Origin: JAXDBV01 sp034678415
Lineage (GTDB): Bacteria; Bacteroidota; Bacteroidia; Bacteroidales; VadinHA17
Assembly: GCA_034678415.1 (NCBI GenBank)
Contig: JAXDBV010000135.1
Span: 1 to 11,627, forward strand
Length of the DNA: 11,627 nucleotides
Direction of reading: 5' to 3'
The notes under the pieces were generated by a model, which saw only the letters and a list, made by a program, of their open reading frames with translations, had not been told where the DNA came from and did not search any database. The number at the start of each line of letters is the position of its first letter. Position 1 is the first letter of the stretch. Below, one piece after another: positions 7,201 through 11,627 of the stretch. The position numbers and the translations under genes are program-made.

Positions 7201-8394
7201 ATGAGATTTCTGAGAAAATATCTCGACAGGATAAAGCCGCACTTTGAGAAAGGTGGCCGTTTCTCCATTTTTCACAGCACTTTTAATGCTTTTGAGACCT
7301 TTCTCTTCGTGCCTGACACGGTTACTTCCACGGGAACACACATACGCGATGCCATGGACATGAAAAGGACCATGACCGTGGTAATCATTGCCCTGTTGCC
7401 GTCTCTGCTCTTCGGGATGTGGAACATGGGGAACTTATATTATATGAGCATCGGGCAGGATGTCGGTTTCTGGCAGAACTTCGGGTTCGGATTCATCAAA
7501 GTGTTGCCTCTTCTTATAGTGTCTTACGGTGTGGGCCTGGCTATTGAATTTGCCTTTGCACAGTTCAGGGGACATGAGGTGAACGAGGGATACCTGGTAA
7601 CGGGCATGCTGATACCCCTGATTATACCGGTTGACACACCGTTATGGATGCTCGCCCTTGCTGTTGTTTTTGCGGTCATTATCGGCAAGGAAGTGTTTGG
7701 GGGCACGGGGATGAACGTTTTGAACCCGGCCCTGACCGCCAGAGCCTTCCTGTTCTTTGCCTATCCGTCTGAGATGACAGGTGATAAGGTCTGGGTGTAT
7801 GGGCTCAGGGATGGAACAGGGATTATTGATGGTTTCACAGGTGCCACACCCCTGGGCAATCTGGCTACCGGCACCTCCGGACATATGCCCTCTGTGATGG
7901 ATATGTTCCTGGGATTTATGCCCGGATCCGTGGGTGAGACTTCCAAGCTGGCCATCCTGATCGGCGCATTGTTCCTTATTTATACCGGTGTGGGGAGCTG
8001 GAAAATAATGGTGTCAATGATCGCCGGTGGGCTCTTTACCGGGGGACTGCTCAACCTCTTTGCCGTGAATGAATACATGGCACTGCCTTTCTGGCACCAT
8101 ATGCTCCTGGGCGGTTTCATGTTCGGTGCCGTGTTTATGGTTACGGATCCTGTTACCGCTGCCCAGACTGAAAAAGGGAAATGGATATACGGCTTCCTGG
8201 CCGGAGTACTGGCTATCATCATCCGTGTCCTGAATCCCGCATACCCCGAAGGGGTGATGCTGGCCATACTGCTGATGAATGTATTTGCTCCTCTCATCGA
8301 TTATTATGTCATTGAAGCCAACATACGAAGACGGCTCAGGAGGGCGAATAAAAAAGTTCAACAGGGAATGGCCGATTCACAAACCGGTAACTGA
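7201..8394 (+). CDS. nqrB: Na+-translocating NADH:quinone oxidoreductase subunit B
   Basis: A 397-residue integral membrane subunit, the main Na+ channel and quinone-site subunit of the complex. The chosen ATG at 7201 gives MRFLRKYLDRIKPHF, matching family N-termini; an upstream TTG at 7177 would overlap nqrA and add eight atypical residues. After a cytosolic N-terminus come about ten hydrophobic helices, beginning near residue 57. GKEVFGGTGMN (162-172) and NPALTARAFLFF are family-conserved. The covalent FMN site is DGFTGATPLG, with Thr216 the residue expected to be esterified to FMN through phosphate; it has Thr where many members have Ser (SGAT), which fits the broader S/T-G-A-T pattern. 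FMN attachment needs ApbE flavin transferase, which is not in this window. Six bases separate its stop from nqrC. A GAAGGA directly abuts the ATG and is too close to act as a normal ribosome binding site. Confidence 0.96.
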   Translation: MRFLRKYLDRIKPHFEKGGRFSIFHSTFNAFETFLFVPDTVTSTGTHIRDAMDMKRTMTVVIIALLPSLLFGMWNMGNLYYMSIGQDVGFWQNFGFGFIKVLPLLIVSYGVGLAIEFAFAQFRGHEVNEGYLVTGMLIPLIIPVDTPLWMLALAVVFAVIIGKEVFGGTGMNVLNPALTARAFLFFAYPSEMTGDKVWVYGLRDGTGIIDGFTGATPLGNLATGTSGHMPSVMDMFLGFMPGSVGETSKLAILIGALFLIYTGVGSWKIMVSMIAGGLFTGGLLNLFAVNEYMALPFWHHMLLGGFMFGAVFMVTDPVTAAQTEKGKWIYGFLAGVLAIIIRVLNPAYPEGVMLAILLMNVFAPLIDYYVIEANIRRRLRRANKKVQQGMADSQTGN

Positions 8395-8400
8395 TGTTGT

Positions 8401-9120
8401 ATGAATACCCAGAGTAATACCTACACAATCATTTATTCCTCGGTCATCGTGGTAGTGGTGGCTACATTGCTAACACTGGCAGCTATTGCGCTCCAGCCAC
8501 AGCAGGCAAGGAATGTGGAAGTTGAAAAAAAACAGAACATCCTTGCCGCAGTGAGGGTTCATTCCACCGTGGAGGATGCCGCGGAAAAATATGACCAGTA
8601 TGTGAAGAATATATTCACCATCAACAGCCATGGTGAAAAGGTGGAGGGAGTTGACGCTTTCACGATAAATATGCGTGAGGAGAACAAGAAACCGGCTGGG
8701 GAGAGGCATCTGGCAGTTTACGGGGTGGAAAAGAACGATTCGTCATTCCTTGTGGTTCCCCTCTATGGGAAGGGGTTGTGGGGCCCTATTTGGGGATATA
8801 TCTCCCTGTACCGTGAAGACAGTGTATCTGACGGGAGACCCAGGTATAATATGGTTTATGGAGCCGTTTTTGATCATAAGGGCGAAACCCCGGGGCTCGG
8901 CGCCGAAATAAATACCCGTTGGTTCCAGACACCTTTCCGAAGCAAGAGAATATTTGATGACAATGGCCAATTTGTTTCTATCAGGGTGGTGAAGGGTGGA
9001 AGGACACAGGACGATCCCCACAGGGTGGATGCAATATCGGGCGGGACCATCACAAGTAAAGGCCTTGAAGCTATGCTGGATTCCTGCCTTGTTGTTTATA
9101 TGGAATATTTTAAACAGTAA
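8401..9120 (+). CDS. nqrC: Na+-translocating NADH:quinone oxidoreductase subunit C
   Basis: A 239-residue subunit with one N-terminal membrane helix (about residues 9-31, IIYSSVIVVVVATLLTLAAIA) and a large periplasmic FMN-binding domain that relays electrons within the pump. GLWGPIWGYISL (about 125-136), GETPGLGAEI (160-169) and the C-terminal SGGTITSKG are all family landmarks. Thr216 (codon 9046-9048) is the predicted FMN-linked threonine. The motif reads SGGT, with Gly in place of the commoner Ala of SGAT; the preceding Asp (DAIS) and the following T-S are kept, so flavinylation is still expected. The start is the first ATG after nqrB and gives a proper N-in membrane anchor. Ten bases separate it from nqrD. 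Confidence 0.95.
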   Translation: MNTQSNTYTIIYSSVIVVVVATLLTLAAIALQPQQARNVEVEKKQNILAAVRVHSTVEDAAEKYDQYVKNIFTINSHGEKVEGVDAFTINMREENKKPAGERHLAVYGVEKNDSSFLVVPLYGKGLWGPIWGYISLYREDSVSDGRPRYNMVYGAVFDHKGETPGLGAEINTRWFQTPFRSKRIFDDNGQFVSIRVVKGGRTQDDPHRVDAISGGTITSKGLEAMLDSCLVVYMEYFKQ

Positions 9121-9130
9121 AACACATACT

Positions 9131-9751
9131 ATGGCTTCGAAGAATCTGAAGTTAATTATTAATCCCCTGAATAACGAGAATCCAATAACCGTGCAGGTAC
9201 TGGGGATCTGTTCGGCGCTGGCGGTAACCGTACAGGTCAAACCCGCCCTTGTCATGGCATTATCGGTGACAATAGTAACAGCTTTCTCAAACCTTATCAT
9301 ATCCCTGCTGAGAAATACCATCCCGCCAAGGATAAGAATTATTGTACAATTGGTGGTTGTTGCATCACTGGTAATACTGGTTGATCAGGTTCTGAAGGCC
9401 TTTGCCTATGATGTGAGTAAAAAGCTGTCGGTGTTTGTAGGGCTTATTATCACGAACTGTATAATCATGGGGCGCCTGGAGGCTTTCGCTATGGCAAACA
9501 AGCCCTGGCCATCGTTCCTCGACGGTGTGGGGAATGGATTAGGATACGGTCTTATCCTTGTTATCGTGAGTGTGTTCAGAGAACTGCTGGGATCAGGCAC
9601 CCTCCTGGGTATCCATATCATACCACAGGCGCTCTATAAAGCCGGATACATGAACAACGGACTGATGATACTTCCCCCTATGGCCCTGATAACGGTGGGA
9701 GTTATTATCTGGATACAGCGGTCGGTTAACCGGAAACTGATTGAAAAATAA
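9131..9751 (+). CDS. nqrD: Na+-translocating NADH:quinone oxidoreductase subunit D
   Basis: A 206-residue membrane subunit with about six helices, homologous to NqrE and to RnfE. The ATG at 9131 (MASKNLKLIINPLNNENP) fits the family; the longer open frame back to 8996 only overlaps nqrC. Two half-helices carry Cys27 (LGICSALAV) and Cys110 (IITNCIIMGR), the residues known in the Vibrio enzyme to ligate, with two from NqrE, an iron-sulfur centre buried in the membrane that passes electrons from NqrF to NqrC. The 83-residue spacing between them equals my recollection of the Vibrio protein (Cys29 and Cys112). NKPWPSFLDGVGNGLGYG (about 121-138) is also typical. It is followed by a 28-base gap, the longest inside the operon, with no terminator or promoter visible. 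Confidence 0.96.
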   Translation: MASKNLKLIINPLNNENPITVQVLGICSALAVTVQVKPALVMALSVTIVTAFSNLIISLLRNTIPPRIRIIVQLVVVASLVILVDQVLKAFAYDVSKKLSVFVGLIITNCIIMGRLEAFAMANKPWPSFLDGVGNGLGYGLILVIVSVFRELLGSGTLLGIHIIPQALYKAGYMNNGLMILPPMALITVGVIIWIQRSVNRKLIEK

Positions 9752-9779
9752 TATTGTAAGATAAAAAGTTCATAACAGT

Positions 9780-10397
9780 ATGGAAAACCTGTTTGATCTC
9801 TTTATAAGGAATGTCTTCCTGGAAAACATGATTTTCGCCTTTTTCCTGGGAATGTGTTCCTATCTGGCTGTTTCAAAGACTGTTAAAACATCGGTTGGTC
9901 TGGGGGTGGCGGTAATCTTTGTTATCCTTGTTACGGTACCTGTAAACTGGCTCATGGAGAATTACCTTCTTAAAAAGGGGGCACTGGTATGGCTAAGCCC
10001 CTCATTTGCCGGTACTGACCTCAGTTACCTGAGCTTTCTCCTGTTTATTGCTGTCATTGCGGCAATTGTCCAGCTGATAGAAATGTTTATTGAGAAATTT
10101 GCGCCAGCTTTGTACAATGCCTTGGGTATATTCCTTCCCCTCATCGCGGTGAACTGTGCTGTCCTCGGTGCAGCCCTCTTCATGCAGGAAAGGGAATACG
10201 GCACGATTGCCGAGGCAACGGTTTATGCACTGGGTGCTGGTGTGGGATGGGCCCTAGCCATCATCGTTCTCGCGGCAATCAGGGAAAAGATAAGATATTC
10301 GCAAATACCCGCCCCCCTGAGAGGACTCGGGATGGCATTCATCCTTACTGGATTGCTGGCGATCGCTTTCATGGGATTTATGGGCATCAAACTATAA
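9780..10397 (+). CDS. nqrE: Na+-translocating NADH:quinone oxidoreductase subunit E
   Basis: A 205-residue membrane subunit with about six helices and inverted topology relative to NqrD, its structural partner. Cys26 (FLGMCSYLAVS) and Cys126 (IAVNCAVLGAALF) complete the four-cysteine set that holds the intramembrane iron-sulfur centre. MENLFDLFIRNVFLENMIF and the C-terminal MGFMGIKL are characteristic of NqrE rather than the related RnfA. The stretch between the cysteines is about six residues longer than I recall for Vibrio, lying in the loop around residues 59-80 (ENYLLKKGALVWLSPSFAG). The ATG at 9780 lacks a Shine-Dalgarno sequence. nqrF follows after 22 bases. Confidence 0.95.
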   Translation: MENLFDLFIRNVFLENMIFAFFLGMCSYLAVSKTVKTSVGLGVAVIFVILVTVPVNWLMENYLLKKGALVWLSPSFAGTDLSYLSFLLFIAVIAAIVQLIEMFIEKFAPALYNALGIFLPLIAVNCAVLGAALFMQEREYGTIAEATVYALGAGVGWALAIIVLAAIREKIRYSQIPAPLRGLGMAFILTGLLAIAFMGFMGIKL

Positions 10398-10419
10398 CTA
10401 AAAACAACGGTTCTGAAAT

Positions 10420-11627
10420 ATGGGACTTTTCCAGTTAATCATACTTGGCATCATCGTTTTCCTGGGCATCATCCTGTTGCTGGTACTGATGTTGTTGTAT
10501 GCCAAATCGCGGCTAACTGCTTCCGGGCCGTTCACCATTACCATCAATGACGAGAAGCAGCTGGTCGTCCCAGGCGGGGCAACACTCCTCAGCACCCTGT
10601 CGAATCAGAAGCTTTACCTCCCGTCGGCCTGTGGCGGAGGCGGAACGTGCGGATTGTGCCGTTGCCAGGTGCTCGAGGGAGGAGGCTCCATCCTGCCTAC
10701 CGAAACCGGATTCTTTACCAGGAAAGAAATACAACAGAACTGGAGGTTGGGATGCCAGGTCAAAGTGAAGAACGACATGGTAATAAGAATACCTGAGGAA
10801 GTGATGGGTATTAAAAAATGGGAATGCGAAGTGGTGTCCAACCGAAATGTGGCAACATTCATAAAGGAATTCGTGGTGAAACTGCCGGAAGGGGAGATGC
10901 TGAATTTCAAACCGGGAGGTTATATCCAGATTGATGTGCCGAAAATTGAAGTGGACTTCAGCCATGATATAGTTGTGGAAGAACAATACCGGGACGAGTG
11001 GGATAAGTACAACATGTGGGAACTGAAGATGAAAAATACAGAGGAAACCTACCGGGCTTATTCCATGGCCAACCATCCCGCTGAGGGAAACATCATCAAA
11101 CTGAACATACGAATTGCAACTCCACCATGGGACAGGGCTAAGGGACGATTCATGAAAGTAAATCCGGGGATCTGCTCTTCCTTCATCTTTTCACGCAAAC
11201 CCGGCGACAAGGTATTCATTTCCGGTCCGTACGGTGAATTTTTCATCAAGGATACCGACCGAGAAATGATCTATATCGGCGGTGGTGCCGGTATGGCCCC
11301 TCTGCGTTCACATATCTTCCACCTTCTGATGACACTGAATTCTGAAAGAAAAATATCCTACTGGTACGGGGCCCGGTCAAAAAGAGAACTGTTCTATGTG
11401 GAGGAGTTCCTGGAACTGGAAAGAAAACATCCGAATTTCCGCTTTCATATTGCGCTTTCAGAACCCAAATCTGAAGATAACTGGACAGGATACAGGGGAT
11501 TCATTCACCAGGTACTGTATGACGAATACCTCAGTAAGATTGAAGATCCGGATGAGATTGAATACTATTTCTGTGGACCTCCCATGATGAATGAAGCCCT
11601 TCTGAAAATGTTTTATCACCTTGGAAT
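10420..11627 (+). CDS. nqrF: Na+-translocating NADH:quinone oxidoreductase subunit F, 3' end outside window
   Basis: The NADH-oxidising entry subunit; 402 codons are visible and the frame is open at the right edge, about 15-25 residues short of the usual length. An N-terminal membrane anchor (residues 5-27) precedes a ferredoxin domain whose four 2Fe-2S ligands are Cys71, Cys77, Cys80 and Cys112 (ACGGGGTCGLC, then RLGCQV). A ferredoxin-NADP reductase-like module follows: the FAD motif RAYSMAN at 212-218, the NADH-side GGGAGMAP from about 287, and FCGPPMM with Cys385 near the nicotinamide. Electrons pass from NADH to FAD to the 2Fe-2S centre and on to the NqrD/E centre. The start at ATG 10420 gives MGLFQLIILGIIVF, a usual anchor. 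The spacing of the cysteines is the same as in Vibrio NqrF (70, 76, 79, 111). No internal stop or frameshift is seen. Confidence 0.96.
   Translation, partial: MGLFQLIILGIIVFLGIILLLVLMLLYAKSRLTASGPFTITINDEKQLVVPGGATLLSTLSNQKLYLPSACGGGGTCGLCRCQVLEGGGSILPTETGFFTRKEIQQNWRLGCQVKVKNDMVIRIPEEVMGIKKWECEVVSNRNVATFIKEFVVKLPEGEMLNFKPGGYIQIDVPKIEVDFSHDIVVEEQYRDEWDKYNMWELKMKNTEETYRAYSMANHPAEGNIIKLNIRIATPPWDRAKGRFMKVNPGICSSFIFSRKPGDKVFISGPYGEFFIKDTDREMIYIGGGAGMAPLRSHIFHLLMTLNSERKISYWYGARSKRELFYVEEFLELERKHPNFRFHIALSEPKSEDNWTGYRGFIHQVLYDEYLSKIEDPDEIEYYFCGPPMMNEALLKMFYHLG

Noticed and set aside
8996..9130. Longer N-terminus of nqrD reaching back into nqrC
   Set aside because: It lies wholly over the conserved FMN-site end of nqrC and is not like any NqrD; ATG 9131 begins the family sequence.
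10513..11076. 187-codon minus-strand open frame opposite nqrF, and a 192-codon one at 8743-9321 opposite nqrC/nqrD
   Set aside because: Both are antisense to clearly conserved genes; they are His/Phe-rich or low-complexity and show no domain. They are frame shadows.
5832..11627. RNF complex operon instead of NQR
   Set aside because: NqrA is present, NqrF has the ferredoxin plus FAD reductase layout, and there is no RnfB or RnfC; the gene order is nqrABCDEF.

Overview
The window looks like ordinary chromosome from a member of the Bacteroidota, probably Bacteroidales-like. The evidence is a DUF5103 (type IX secretion Plug-type) protein, which is a phylum-restricted family; a bacteroidete-style septum formation initiator; almost no Shine-Dalgarno sequences ahead of the genes; and exact matches to the phylum's -7 promoter box TAnnTTTG in three intergenic regions. 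The genus cannot be told from this sequence.

Layout. Bases 1-1157 (+) hold the 3' part of a family 2 glycosyltransferase whose start lies upstream of the window. It converges, with a 3-base gap, on a small FtsB/DivIC-type cell-division gene (1161-1472, -). A compact intergenic region follows, in which a strong intrinsic terminator for pruA sits directly beside the promoter of the division gene. pruA (1566-3197, -) encodes L-glutamate gamma-semialdehyde dehydrogenase. A divergent 221-base region separates it from an unrecognised lipoprotein gene (3419-4291, +), which converges on a DUF5103 gene (4325-5617, -).

From 5832 to the right edge lies the operon for the Na+-translocating NADH:quinone oxidoreductase, nqrA-B-C-D-E-F, in canonical order with gaps of 6 to 28 bases. 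All cofactor residues expected from the family are present: candidate FMN threonines in NqrB and NqrC, the two cysteines each in NqrD and NqrE that hold the membrane iron-sulfur centre, and the 2Fe-2S, FAD and NADH motifs in NqrF. nqrF runs off the right edge about 15-25 residues before its expected end.

Together the nqr genes encode a respiratory enzyme that takes electrons from NADH through FAD, iron-sulfur centres and flavins to quinone while exporting Na+. The other genes are separately transcribed housekeeping or envelope genes: wall division, proline/ornithine catabolism, and outer-membrane secretion or lipoprotein biology. I found no mobile element, CRISPR array, tRNA, rRNA or defence-type cassette, and nothing that I would call an undescribed system. 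The least explained items are the lipoprotein and the exact role of the DUF5103 protein.
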